A stretch of DNA of 64,000 bases from Paludibacter sp. 47-17 (GTDB taxonomy: Bacteria; Bacteroidota; Bacteroidia; Bacteroidales; Paludibacteraceae): NCBI GenBank assembly GCA_001898935.1, contig MKVT01000014.1:124001-188000 (forward strand). Reading direction: 5' to 3'. Below are positions 47,501 to 54,239 of the stretch, piece by piece. Made by a program: the position numbers and the translations under genes. The notes beneath the pieces were generated by a model that was given only the letters and a program-made list of their open reading frames with translations, was not told the origin of the DNA and did no database searches. Numbering within the stretch: position 1 is the first letter of the stretch; every line of letters starts with the position of its first letter.

Positions 47501-48819
47501 GCAACCAAAAACGGCTCACCCTTACGCCTACGCAGGCCGGATGGAATTATGCCGTCGTTGCCGATCCGTACAACGGTCGTTCACGCCTCACGGAAGTGAA
47601 ACGGGAAGCCGACAACCTGATTCTGCCAGTGGGCAATTTCCGGCAAACAGCTTTAACCCTGCGCGACGGGAAAGATCCGGTTCATGAAAACAAGCTCCAC
47701 TTTATCGACGAAGTGGCGCTTGCCGGAGGCAGCTACCTTCTCAGCTTCGAGCCAAAACGCGAAAACATCCTGAAAGTAACCGGTTTTGGCAGTGTTCCGG
47801 TCGATATCAGTCCGTATCAGGTGAATCAGGTTGAAGTGGTGTTCAACCGCGCCATTCTCGATTCTACTTTTACACACGACGACATCGGTCTGAGCTGCCA
47901 GGGAATCAATCTGGATGTAAGCAAGGTAACCATCAGCCGGTTAAATTCCGTAACCTATCGCCTGCATCTCGACTCGGTAACCCATACCAACGGCTATTTC
48001 TACCTGACGGTGCACACCAACGGGATTAAAGACGACGAAGGCTATGCCGGGGAACTGGGGTTGAGTACCAGCTGGACGCAATTCCTCGACGACGCTGTGC
48101 AGGTATCGGTACAGGTTATTCCCGAAAATTCGGGTACCGTAAGCCCGCAAACCGGTGCGTACAACTATGGTGTGCCCGTGGTATTCAAAGCTACTGCAAA
48201 ACCGGGCTATCTGTTTAAACACTGGAGTATGGACAATGTAACTCTGGGCGCCGAAACGTCGCTTACTCATATACCGTTGGAAACCAAATTGATTCAAGCT
48301 CATTTCGAACTGAAAAAATACATGGTGGTGACGGCCTGCGACACAACGATGGGACAGCTCACCGGAAATGTTTCGGGAATTTACACGCATGGCAATACAT
48401 TGTACTTCGTTGCTTTGGCACGTACCGGCTTTGAGTTTACCGGGTGGAAAATCAACGGGACCTTTACGGCTTCGAAGGAAACCAATCTGGCCGTTGAGTT
48501 ATTGAACGACATCGCGATTGAACCTGTTTTCAAAAAGAAAGATGGCGCAACCGGTTTCACCGTACTCCCAACCGGTGAAATGAAGGTGTATCCCAATCCG
48601 GCAAGGAACGGAACCGAAGTTATACTGGTGTTGCCTGTGGACGAGTCGCAGCTCCGCGATGTGCGGGTACGGCTGATTTCGCTCACCGGAACCATACTGT
48701 ACGATGAAGTGCCTGCTCAGCAAGAATTGAAGTGGAATGGCCTGAGGGCCGGCATGTACATGATCCAGCTGTTGGCTCCGGGCAAACAATACCGGGTTCA
48801 AAAGCTATTGGTCAACTAA
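41509..48819 (+). CDS. Giant Calx-beta/CARDB/cohesin-like surface protein with Cys-rich insert and T9SS tail
   Basis: A 2436-residue secreted protein. The signal peptide (1-22) is followed by a cohesin-like domain (about 24-155; VAVQFEIQFPRGF) that parallels the one in the preceding gene. Next come CARDB (165-285), four Calx-beta repeats (about 287-385, 386-485, 486-600 and 601-705; motifs TEGDSIVLTVSR, LHDNDVPPL, SDDDGPAL), and CARDB again (704-822). Carboxypeptidase-regulatory-like domains lie near 824-930 and 1137-1225, with NEW3/DUF11-like segments between and after. A Gly-Trp run and ten cysteines fall between about 1349 and 1507, followed by a helical region. Near the end are two InlB-type repeats (LFKHWSMDN, FTGWKINGT) and a Por tail (MKVYPNPARNG..AGMYMIQLL). 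No enzyme active site was recognised. It is the last gene of the three-gene operon. Confidence 0.8.
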   Translation: MKTRLIYIAILLLAAVQVAEAQQENILLLPSLQSGAGREAGITVQMNNTAEIVAVQFEIQFPRGFRLSDTTAIQLSDRKSNHTVSARYLGNFQYLFVIFSTTNQLLMGNSGNLVRIPVVVPDTCTAGIQHAFAFRNIIIAGKSGENIATGSQGGTLEVIVSPRPDVRVQHITIAGTSASPGDKVVVSWQVANIGDLGTSGGWSEQVSLVSATGESSHLGTTYYPEWLRPSEGVLRQAEFSLPDYPGVDGPVQARVKLIPNKTLGELPAAASNNTAVSTGTILINKQLTLKQNRTHIPENDAGYVQYQLLRSGSRSTREAFAITTDKPERIQLPDSVVLTTGNSGAVFYGRPTDNDQMNMDSVITVFVAGNNYDPVNSKLTIVDNEVPGLSLSSTAQELTEGDSIVLTVSRQLVTAQPLPVSLQTNYPKRFAFAKEVTIAANEKTAQVTVKAIDDKLPDLDVATYFTASGPSYQSTRCDLILHDNDVPPLELIIGPDTVSESAGFQAAMGIVRRTGPTDQTVYVRLTDNSSGMLYYNTPTVTLLKGQTEARFTIGVVDNALMEGDKGIDITAAVFITHCNCTVAPESAGTVKGRLMVSDDDGPALKIVSSQSMLPEGKTAATVLTVTRNTPSVADLPVTLSSNFDSRLVYPKSIVIPAGQSSATASVDVLSNSVPEGDQMVSFTAVAEGFSNGFCWAMISDQTLADAQLTIEQLSADTIETKGTLRIKMRVTNSGSAVLTPGKDVDVYISASDRPGASRTKLGNTLTQAGIAPGSSDTLSVSVNLPDMTGLRYLLAEINANQQQKELSFLNNLSPAAPLVMNPSYQVSMSTDKDSYRTNDTILFTGKASNGTGSGISNALVEIYLIAPGGQRTTFTATTDAGGNYVYKHVPTLSTLGRFSAGACYPGEGRTTGIKTIDILGLKRASSAYIVWEVLTNEEYTGEIDIMNPGAGVLTSVETTVETTVPGLSLSFDPIASIAAGATAKLRYRLTATQASTKNDYDRIKLITRSAEGASLEMTGYYVSQNPRATLKAGVSSINTTMTKGAVRTYDLSVTNTGKGESGPITIALPQTSWMSLVSASTLPSLKSGESTTIVFQFAPGNDLALNVPVNGSIGVNCQNGSGFALPFRIEPVSESTGTLVIDACDEYTYYTDEAPHVAGAQVRIRHPYTKALITEGKTDERGLFTLEGLPEGYYFVEVTADRHDSYSNNILIDPGKTNTLVVNLSFQAITYTWEVVETEVEDVYELETIVKFETNVPTPVIEMISPKEIDTEKLSIGESLVFNVVLTNKGLITAKDVEVVVPRGLNSLTFEPLFNMIELKPHESVMIPVTVTKIGSPSGAPQRAMAAADNCKEYIAVIYLWDCGLDRKWHQFTKEISLGTWCFSKSSPTPPSNWSGYSLTFGGWGGGWGGNYGASSSQTTPTVSVADCEPCQNSFLYKMAKCFVTRIPIVEKVLTVIETAVCVYDVAANGDLTCIAEKIITQNEWVDKIIGYKDLYEDCIKPILEPCEPGNFVRHSPDGVARTTQNMPAFIAHFQEVMQQVYRMSNSYEAQLLEIFGDSVWMQQTGGALNIFWSQLTQYSGMIPDDAPLKQFRPGGVTEAQYLQFIHRWNNSLNPSYSGTDRINFNTINQLTAVQEDAKAYAGALGYSSVREMFDKEYAIYEQEASDNSGSVCATITLKFSQTMTMTRQAFRGTLTVFNGHETVAMKEVELDLIIKDAGGTIATSHEFQVNTEKLVQVNAIDGTGIINPKDTAIATILFIPTKYAAPTAPQEYSFGGTLGYLDPFTGTKVTRDLYPVTLTVKPSPDLVLNYFMQRDVMGDDPLTTDVVEPSEDAEFTLLIVNEGAGDATNVRISSKQPEIIDNEKGLLIDFEIVSSSLNGAEKNIGITNIDFGNIPSGASSYGQWWFRSSLLGHFVEYDTKITHVTSYDNPDLSLVKSLNIHELISSIEVTRDNRKLRGFMANDVVDTYDYPDRMYLSDGSSAEISTQNTVEVTDAGSNQKRLTLTPTQAGWNYAVVADPYNGRSRLTEVKREADNLILPVGNFRQTALTLRDGKDPVHENKLHFIDEVALAGGSYLLSFEPKRENILKVTGFGSVPVDISPYQVNQVEVVFNRAILDSTFTHDDIGLSCQGINLDVSKVTISRLNSVTYRLHLDSVTHTNGYFYLTVHTNGIKDDEGYAGELGLSTSWTQFLDDAVQVSVQVIPENSGTVSPQTGAYNYGVPVVFKATAKPGYLFKHWSMDNVTLGAETSLTHIPLETKLIQAHFELKKYMVVTACDTTMGQLTGNVSGIYTHGNTLYFVALARTGFEFTGWKINGTFTASKETNLAVELLNDIAIEPVFKKKDGATGFTVLPTGEMKVYPNPARNGTEVILVLPVDESQLRDVRVRLISLTGTILYDEVPAQQELKWNGLRAGMYMIQLLAPGKQYRVQKLLVN

Positions 48820-48883
48820 TCGGAGCCGGTGCTGCATCCCGTTAATGTATAGATATTTTCGATTGACGTATAATTTAATACTG

Positions 48884-48914
48884 TTGTCATCTATTAAAAA
48901 ACGATATATCTTTG
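48884..48914 (+). promoter_or_regulatory. Promoter of dps
   Basis: TTG at 48884-48886, 20 nt, TATCTTTG at 48907-48914: a full Bacteroidota-type promoter with a leader of about 40 nt. Confidence 0.65.
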
Positions 48915-48960
48915 TATCATCAAAAATAAAGATATCACAAACATATAAAAATTATACAGT

Positions 48961-49437
48961 ATGAAAACATTAGATTACATTAAGTTAGATGCAGCTTCGG
49001 CCGCTAAAACCGTGAACGGATTACAACAATTACTGGCCGATTTTCAGGTGTTTTATACCAACCTGAGAGGTTTTCACTGGAATGTAAAAGGAAAAAATTT
49101 CTTTCAATTGCATGCCCGGTTTGAAGAAATGTATAACGATGTATCCGAAAAAATTGATGAGATTGCCGAACGCATTCTGATGCTCGACGGAGTACCTGCA
49201 CACAATTTCAGCCAGTACCTTGCCGTTTCAAAAGTAAAGGAATCGGGTATGGTGAGCGATGGCGATGCAGGCCTTATGAATATACTCGAAACCTTATCGT
49301 TGCTGATGGAGGCGGAGCGTTCGGTACTTGCAACGGCCAGCGAGGCAGGCGACGAATCGACGGTAGCGATGATGAGCGATTATTTAAAGGAGCAGGAAAA
49401 GTCGGTTTGGATGCTCACTGCCTATTTCGGAAAATAA
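48961..49437 (+). CDS. dps: Dps-family ferritin-like DNA-protection protein
   Basis: A 158-residue four-helix ferritin-like protein. Dps dodecamers oxidise and store iron using peroxide and shield DNA. The inter-subunit ferroxidase site residues are in FYTNLRGFHWNVKG (His), LHARFEEMYNDVSEKIDEIAERI (Glu, Asp, Glu), and the signature continues through GVPAHNFSQYL. The short N terminus lacks a lysine-rich DNA-binding tail, so DNA binding is uncertain. It is monocistronic, with clear promoter and terminator. Confidence 0.93.
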   Translation: MKTLDYIKLDAASAAKTVNGLQQLLADFQVFYTNLRGFHWNVKGKNFFQLHARFEEMYNDVSEKIDEIAERILMLDGVPAHNFSQYLAVSKVKESGMVSDGDAGLMNILETLSLLMEAERSVLATASEAGDESTVAMMSDYLKEQEKSVWMLTAYFGK

Positions 49438-49456
49438 GTGGAAACAATTAAAACGC

Positions 49457-49487
49457 AAACCGGTTCACAATGTGAGCCGGTTTTTTT
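49457..49487 (+). terminator. Terminator of dps
   Basis: Twelve-base arms starting AAACCGG (49457-49468) and ending CCGGTTT (49472-49483), with a 3-nt loop and one G-T pair, followed by a T run. Confidence 0.8.
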
Positions 49488-49528
49488 ATGCTCCGCAATG
49501 TTAAAAAAGCATTAAAGCAAAAAATAAA

Positions 49529-49543
49529 TTAAGCCACACTTAA
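49529..49543. promoter_or_regulatory. TTAAG-N5-CTTAA palindrome upstream of the XRE-cupin gene
   Basis: TTAAGCCACACTTAA, within a longer inverted repeat AAATTAAG-CCACA-CTTAATTT (49526-49546). It ends 19 nt before the -7 box, over the place of the -33 element. A second copy of the pattern lies at 50131-50145. Confidence 0.6.
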
Positions 49544-49562
49544 TTTATTAATCAATTTTTCG

Positions 49563-49570
49563 TACCTTTG
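49563..49570 (+). promoter_or_regulatory. -7 box for the XRE-cupin regulator
   Basis: TACCTTTG matches TAnnTTTG, 15 nt before the ATG at 49586, ruling out a TTG inside the box as the start. Confidence 0.5.
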
Positions 49571-49585
49571 CAGCAAAATTCGAAC

Positions 49586-50134
49586 ATGAACAGAATAGGC
49601 GAACGCATAAAACGAAAGCGAGATCAGTTTAAGCTGAATCTTAACGAATTGGCCAAACGTGTAGGCATCAGTTCGAGTGCGTTGTCGCAAATCGAAAACG
49701 GCAAAGCTTTTCCTACCATTATCACTTTAAAGAGTATAGCCGACCAGCTTCAAACTACAGTTGGAGAACTCATCGGCGAAAATGAAAGCGTTCAGATGCC
49801 CATCGTACGAAAAAAAGAAGCTAAAACCATAATTACCAACGACTTTGGAGCCGACGTAATGGCTTTATCTTACGACGAGCTTAACAAACTAATGGATACG
49901 TTTATGGTTCGGTTTCCCGAAAAGAGCAATAGTATCGGTCTGTTCAGCAAGCAAACCGGGCAATTGTTCGGATATGTTATAAAAGGCGAATTACAGCTGG
50001 AACTCGACAATCAGACCTATCACCTGGAGGAAGGCGATAGTGTATACTTCAATGCAAGGCGGAACTATCAGTTTTCCAACCTGAGCAAGTATACGGCAGA
50101 ACTACTTTGTGTTACTTCGTTCAAGAACAATTAA
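49586..50134 (+). CDS. XRE-family transcriptional regulator with C-terminal cupin domain
   Basis: A 182-residue regulator. The N-terminal helix-turn-helix (about 3-60) reads IGERIKRKRDQFKLNLNELAKRVGISSSALSQIENGKAFPTIITLKSIADQL. The cupin barrel at about 110-180 contains GYVIKGELQLELDNQTYHLEEGDSVYFNARRNYQF, matching the cupin_2 pattern. Such XRE-cupin proteins usually sense a small molecule and control adjacent metabolic genes. The DUF4914 gene begins 64 nt downstream, and a shared palindrome precedes both genes and overlaps this stop codon. Autoregulation together with control of DUF4914 is inferred. Confidence 0.88.
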   Translation: MNRIGERIKRKRDQFKLNLNELAKRVGISSSALSQIENGKAFPTIITLKSIADQLQTTVGELIGENESVQMPIVRKKEAKTIITNDFGADVMALSYDELNKLMDTFMVRFPEKSNSIGLFSKQTGQLFGYVIKGELQLELDNQTYHLEEGDSVYFNARRNYQFSNLSKYTAELLCVTSFKNN

Positions 50135-50145
50135 GTAGCACTTAA
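50131..50145. promoter_or_regulatory. TTAAG-N5-CTTAA palindrome upstream of the DUF4914 gene
   Basis: TTAAGTAGCACTTAA overlaps the stop codon of the XRE-cupin gene and lies 53 nt before the DUF4914 start. It shares the arms and the CA at spacer positions 4-5 with the upstream copy. A weak -7 box TATTTTTA is at 50171-50178. Confidence 0.6.
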
Positions 50146-50198
50146 AATTAAAGAAATTTTTAATTAATGATATTTTTAAGGTATCCAATAATAAAATC

Positions 50199-52088
50199 AT
50201 GAATCAGTTTATTTCAACGCTTGAAAAAAGGGGGATCGTGTTACCCCCCGCGACAATTGACATTTTGAATAATTGCCGCAGTTTCACTGTTTTCAATTCG
50301 GTACAGGAGCTGTCGATAGCTGCCCTTGGAGGAGAAAACAACAACGAATTTGAGGTTCGCTACGAGCTTCCGGGTAAAGGCGAAATCACCGAAGCCATCG
50401 TACACCGCGTACGCAACGGGGTAGCTGCCAACTACACCGATCCTTACATGCGTCGTCGCGACCCCGACACCATGGCTATTGCCGACAAGGAACCCACCGA
50501 TAAGGAAACATTCCGCGAACGTTTTGGTTACGGATTTACCGAATTGAAGAATGAAACCTTCGAATGGTTGAAAAATCAGGATCTTGCCGTGTTCTTCTAT
50601 TTTGCAGGACGTGCGGGAATCGGAGTCAGCGGGATGGCTATTGCACCGGCCAATGCCGGTTTCTTTGCCATGGGACTGGCAATGCTTCAGCAAATTATCC
50701 CGATCGATGAATTACCCGGCAACATGGAGCTCGATTCGATTATTTATGTAGCGCCCACCTTCCGTCACACTCATTTCGACGGAAAACAGATCGTGGTACA
50801 CAACCGCGACGGTAACCGCCACGAAATTTATTCGTACAACCTGTATCCGGGACCCAGTGCCAAAAAAGGCCTTTACGGCGCATTGCTTACCAAGGGAGAG
50901 AAAGAAGGCTGGATTACCGCCCACTGTTCCACTGTACAGGTAGTGAGCCCCTACGACAATATCACCACTTTTATGCACGAAGGCGCCAGCGGTGGCGGAA
51001 AAAGCGAAATGCTACAGCACATCATCCGCGAACCGAACGGACAGGTATTGATCGGCGAAAACTCCATTACACAAGAACGACGGTTAATCAACTTGCCGAT
51101 CTTATCCTCCTTCCATCCGGTTACCGACGACATGGCGCTTTGCCACCCGTCGATTCAGAAAAACAACGGCAAGCTTACCGTACTGGATGCCGAAAATGCC
51201 TGGTTCATCCGCGTGGATGGTGTACGCGAATACGGCGACGATCCGTTCCTGGAAAAAATCACCCTCAAACCACCCACACCCTTGTTGTTCCTCAACCTGC
51301 AGTCGCACCCCGACAGTACGGTAATGATTTGGGATCACATCGAAGATCAACCCGGCAAACCCTGCCCGAATCCCCGCGTGATTCTGCCTCGCGAAATCGT
51401 TCCCAATGTAATCGGAACCCCGGTTTCGGTCGATGTACGCAGCTTTGGAGTTCGCACCCCGCCCAGTTCGCTCGAAAATCCGAACTACGGCATCATCGGA
51501 TTGTTCCACATCCTGCCGCCGGCACTGGCCTGGTTGTGGCGCCTGGTTTCGCCCCGCGGACATGCCAACCCCAGCATCGTAGGCGGCACCGGAATGGGCT
51601 CGGAAGGCGTGGGTTCGTACTGGCCGTTTGCCACCGGTAAAATGGTGGAACATGCCAATATCCTGCTCGACCAGATTATGGCAACCCCGGCTACCCGCTA
51701 TACCCTGGTTCCCAACCAATACATCGGAGTATGGAAAGTGGGCTTCAAACCTCAGTTGATGATGCGCGAGTACCTTACCCGCCGTGGAAATGCAAAACTG
51801 AAACGGGAACAGTACCAGTCGGCTCGCTGTCCGCTATTGGGTTACGAGCTCAATTACCTCACCATTGAAGGTGCAAAAATCCCTTCGCGCTTCCTGCAGG
51901 TATACAAACAAAGCGAAGTCGGAACCGAAGGCTACGACAAGGGAGCCGACAAACTGTACGACTTCTTCCGCGATGAATTGCAGCAATATTTAACTCCCGA
52001 ACTCAATCCGCTGGGACGTCAGATTATTGAAGCCTGCCTTAACGGCGCTTCGGTAGAAGAATACAACAACCTTATTCCGATGGAGTAA
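50199..52088 (+). CDS. DUF4914-like protein with P-loop of the HPr kinase/PEPCK type
   Basis: A 629-residue cytoplasmic protein that I assign with moderate confidence to DUF4914 from its length and overall sequence. No function is established. About residue 265-272 is GASGGGKSEM, which resembles the P-loop of HPr kinase (G-x-S-G-x-G-K-S-E) and PEP carboxykinase. The following VTDDMALCHP segment could serve as a metal-binding acidic motif. Other conserved-looking parts are FFYFAGRAGIGVSGMAIAPANAGFFAMG, IYVAPTFRHTHFDGKQ and GGTGMGSEGVGSYWPFATGKM. A nucleotide-dependent kinase or carboxykinase-like reaction is therefore inferred. It is partnered with the XRE-cupin regulator and overlaps the convergent MarR gene by 17 nt. 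Confidence 0.7.
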   Translation: MNQFISTLEKRGIVLPPATIDILNNCRSFTVFNSVQELSIAALGGENNNEFEVRYELPGKGEITEAIVHRVRNGVAANYTDPYMRRRDPDTMAIADKEPTDKETFRERFGYGFTELKNETFEWLKNQDLAVFFYFAGRAGIGVSGMAIAPANAGFFAMGLAMLQQIIPIDELPGNMELDSIIYVAPTFRHTHFDGKQIVVHNRDGNRHEIYSYNLYPGPSAKKGLYGALLTKGEKEGWITAHCSTVQVVSPYDNITTFMHEGASGGGKSEMLQHIIREPNGQVLIGENSITQERRLINLPILSSFHPVTDDMALCHPSIQKNNGKLTVLDAENAWFIRVDGVREYGDDPFLEKITLKPPTPLLFLNLQSHPDSTVMIWDHIEDQPGKPCPNPRVILPREIVPNVIGTPVSVDVRSFGVRTPPSSLENPNYGIIGLFHILPPALAWLWRLVSPRGHANPSIVGGTGMGSEGVGSYWPFATGKMVEHANILLDQIMATPATRYTLVPNQYIGVWKVGFKPQLMMREYLTRRGNAKLKREQYQSARCPLLGYELNYLTIEGAKIPSRFLQVYKQSEVGTEGYDKGADKLYDFFRDELQQYLTPELNPLGRQIIEACLNGASVEEYNNLIPME

Positions 52089-52755
52089 TCCTCCGGAGGA
52101 TATCCTCAAGCCCGGCATCCTTTTCGTTCATGAAAATATCATTGTGAAAATCGTCGAGCTTGCGCATTAAAAAGGTCAGCAGATTTTGCTCCGTTTGAGT
52201 CAGATTTCCAACTACGATTTTGGAAACCTGATTCATCCGGGGCAAAATTTGTATAATCTCCTGCCGTCCCTGAGCTGTGATTTTCAGCATCTTGCTCCGA
52301 CGGTCCTTTTCTCCGTCGAACTGCTCGACATACCCCTGACGAATCAGCCTGTTGACAATCTCAATGCCCGATGTTTTTTCCAGCACCTGCTCTTTAATAA
52401 GCTCCTGCTTGGATATACTTTCGTGAGTCATTAAGGTGATCAGTAAAGCGAATTCGTCGACCGTCCTCAGTCCACTGTCCTTCATGGCCTTCCGGGAATA
52501 CATTTTTGCGTACCGGTACAACAAACTCACCAATATCGAAACATTGGTAGCGCTTCGGTTCTCGGTGTATTGTATCACTTTCCACGACTCCTTACCTCCC
52601 CTGATTTTGTCGTCGGACAAGGTATCGGGCACATGCACCGCATTTAAATAGCCGATAAAGTCGGCGGTCGACAGCCTCTTTTCCGTATCTTTATGCTGAT
52701 TTTCAAACTCTTCCAGGTAATTCAGCAAATCAATTATTATATGCTTTGTTCGCAT
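52072..52755 (-). CDS. MarR-family regulator divergent from the carotenoid operon
   Basis: A 227-residue winged-helix regulator, longer than most MarR proteins because of about 75 extra N-terminal residues. The MarR core covers about 90-215: LRTVDEFALLITLMTHESISKQELIKEQVLEKTSGIEIVNRLIRQGYVEQ is the helix-turn-helix, and DGEKDRRSKMLKITAQGRQEI is the wing with its D-x-R-D/R-x3 motif. It is transcribed away from crtB across a 119-bp gap that contains a 31-bp-spaced direct repeat. Its 3' end overlaps DUF4914 by 17 nt. Control of the carotenoid genes is likely by position. The ligand is unknown. Confidence 0.85.
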   Translation of the reverse strand: MRTKHIIIDLLNYLEEFENQHKDTEKRLSTADFIGYLNAVHVPDTLSDDKIRGGKESWKVIQYTENRSATNVSILVSLLYRYAKMYSRKAMKDSGLRTVDEFALLITLMTHESISKQELIKEQVLEKTSGIEIVNRLIRQGYVEQFDGEKDRRSKMLKITAQGRQEIIQILPRMNQVSKIVVGNLTQTEQNLLTFLMRKLDDFHNDIFMNEKDAGLEDILRRITPSE

Positions 52756-52806
52756 AGGCTTAACGCTTATATCGATTCAAAAAAAATATTTTCTGCAATT
52801 AGAACA

Positions 52807-52854
52807 AATTTGTACCAATATTGTTTAAGTTGATATGAATTTGTACTATATTCG
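52807..52854. promoter_or_regulatory. Direct repeats and -7-like box between marR and crtB
   Basis: AATTTGTACCA (52807-52817) and AATTTGTACTA (52838-52848) are an 11-bp direct repeat 31 bp apart, about three helical turns. The second overlaps TATATTCG (52847-52854), one mismatch from TAnnTTTG and the best crtB -7 candidate. A regulator bound there would cover the promoter. Confidence 0.5.
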
Positions 52855-52874
52855 CAGACATAACACATTAACTT

Positions 52875-53711
52875 ATGCAATTGTACGACAGAACAACGTT
52901 TGAAAGCTCCAGATTGATCGCAAGGAACTACAGTACTTCCTTCTTTTTTTCGTCAAATCTTCTTAAAAAGGAAGATAAGGAGGCGATATTTGCGATTTAT
53001 GGCTTTGTAAGAGTGGCCGATGAGATCGTGGATACCTTCCATCAGTACAACAAACAGGAGTTGCTCAACGAATTCGAAGATCAATTGAAAAGAGCGATCA
53101 GCCAGGGAATTAGTACAAATCCGGTTCTTCATTCTTTTCAGCTTACCATCCGGAGGTACAACATCCCCTATTCGCTTATCGAAGCATTCATGCACAGTAT
53201 GCGGTTGGATCTCGAAAAAACGGTGTATACCAGCCGGGAGGAGACAGAAGAATACGTACATGGCTCGGCCAATGTGGTCGGTTTGATGTGTTTAAAGGTT
53301 TTCACCAACAACAACGAAAGCGAATACAACCGCCTCAAGATGCCGGCCATGAAGTTGGGTTCGGCTTTTCAGAAAGTTAATTTCCTGCGCGATTTAAATG
53401 CCGACATCACGGGGCTGAACCGTATCTACTTCAGTAATTACGATTTCGAACGGTTCGACGAACAGGCCAAAAACGCCCTCGTGAAGGAAATCCGTGATGA
53501 GTTCGACGAAGCCTATCAAGGGATCAGGCAATTGCCCGGGCGTTCGAAACTGGCAGTACTCACAGCGTACTATTATTATATGCAACTATTGAAACGAATC
53601 GAACTTACACCGCCGCAACAGGTAATGAGCGCCCGTATCAGCGTGCCCAACAGCATGAAATTTATATTGCTCATCAAGGCGATGTTCGTATATAAACTAA
53701 AACTGATTTAA
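52875..53711 (+). CDS. crtB: Phytoene/squalene synthase family protein
   Basis: Head-to-head prenyl synthase, 278 residues, joining two geranylgeranyl (or farnesyl) diphosphates as the first committed carotenoid step. The first aspartate-rich motif is DEIVD (49-53), preceded by YGFVRVA; the second is in KVNFLRDLNADITGLNRIYF. These hold the magnesium and diphosphates. It heads a run of nine same-strand genes. C40 phytoene synthase is favoured by the C40-type partners, but a C30 dehydrosqualene synthase cannot be excluded from sequence alone. Prenyl diphosphate synthase genes are not in the window. Confidence 0.9.
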   Translation: MQLYDRTTFESSRLIARNYSTSFFFSSNLLKKEDKEAIFAIYGFVRVADEIVDTFHQYNKQELLNEFEDQLKRAISQGISTNPVLHSFQLTIRRYNIPYSLIEAFMHSMRLDLEKTVYTSREETEEYVHGSANVVGLMCLKVFTNNNESEYNRLKMPAMKLGSAFQKVNFLRDLNADITGLNRIYFSNYDFERFDEQAKNALVKEIRDEFDEAYQGIRQLPGRSKLAVLTAYYYYMQLLKRIELTPPQQVMSARISVPNSMKFILLIKAMFVYKLKLI

Positions 53712-53717
53712 GAAGAA

Positions 53718-54239
53718 ATGGAACAAGTAATACTGGTTAACGAGAACGACGAGCCGATTGGAACAATGGAAAAGATGGCTGCCCACCATGGCGCCCATCT
53801 GCACAGGGCTATTTCGGTATTTATCACCGATACGCAGGGCCGGTGGCTTCTGCAACAGCGTACGATGGATAAATACCATTCAAAAGGGAAATGGTCGAAC
53901 GCCAGCTGCAGCCATCCGGCTCCGGGCGAAGCTACCTCTGCGGCGGCTCACCGCAGATTAATGCAGGAAATGGGGTTGGCTACGGAATTAACCGGTTTAT
54001 TCATCTTCAAGTACAAGGCCGAGTTGGAAAACAATCTGACGGAGCATGAAATCGATCATGTGTTCGTGGGTGTAACCGACCTGCCGCCCCACCCCAATCC
54101 GGAAGAAGTGATGGCGTATCGCTACCTTGGTTTCGACGATCTGAAAAAGGAGATCGAAGCTCATCCCGACGCCTTTTCCGCCTGGTTTAAACTGATCTAC
54201 GAAGAGGTTCAACAACATATCGATACACTTGGAAAATGA
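53718..54239 (+). CDS. idi: Isopentenyl-diphosphate delta-isomerase, type I
   Basis: Interconverts isopentenyl and dimethylallyl diphosphate to supply prenyl chains. The 173-residue Nudix-fold enzyme has the catalytic Cys64 in NASCSHPAPGE and the glutamate motif in NLTEHEIDHVFVG. HLHRAISVFITD carries metal-binding histidines, and AAAHRRLMQEMGL stands in place of the Nudix box. It begins 6 nt after crtB and overlaps the next gene by 4 nt (ATGA), so it is translationally coupled within the carotenoid operon. Confidence 0.95.
   Translation: MEQVILVNENDEPIGTMEKMAAHHGAHLHRAISVFITDTQGRWLLQQRTMDKYHSKGKWSNASCSHPAPGEATSAAAHRRLMQEMGLATELTGLFIFKYKAELENNLTEHEIDHVFVGVTDLPPHPNPEEVMAYRYLGFDDLKKEIEAHPDAFSAWFKLIYEEVQQHIDTLGK

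Noticed and set aside
41509-48819. Prophage tail-fibre or non-ribosomal synthetase origin of the giant gene
   Set aside because: It has a signal peptide, extracellular beta domains and a T9SS tail, with no phage genes or carrier/adenylation motifs nearby.
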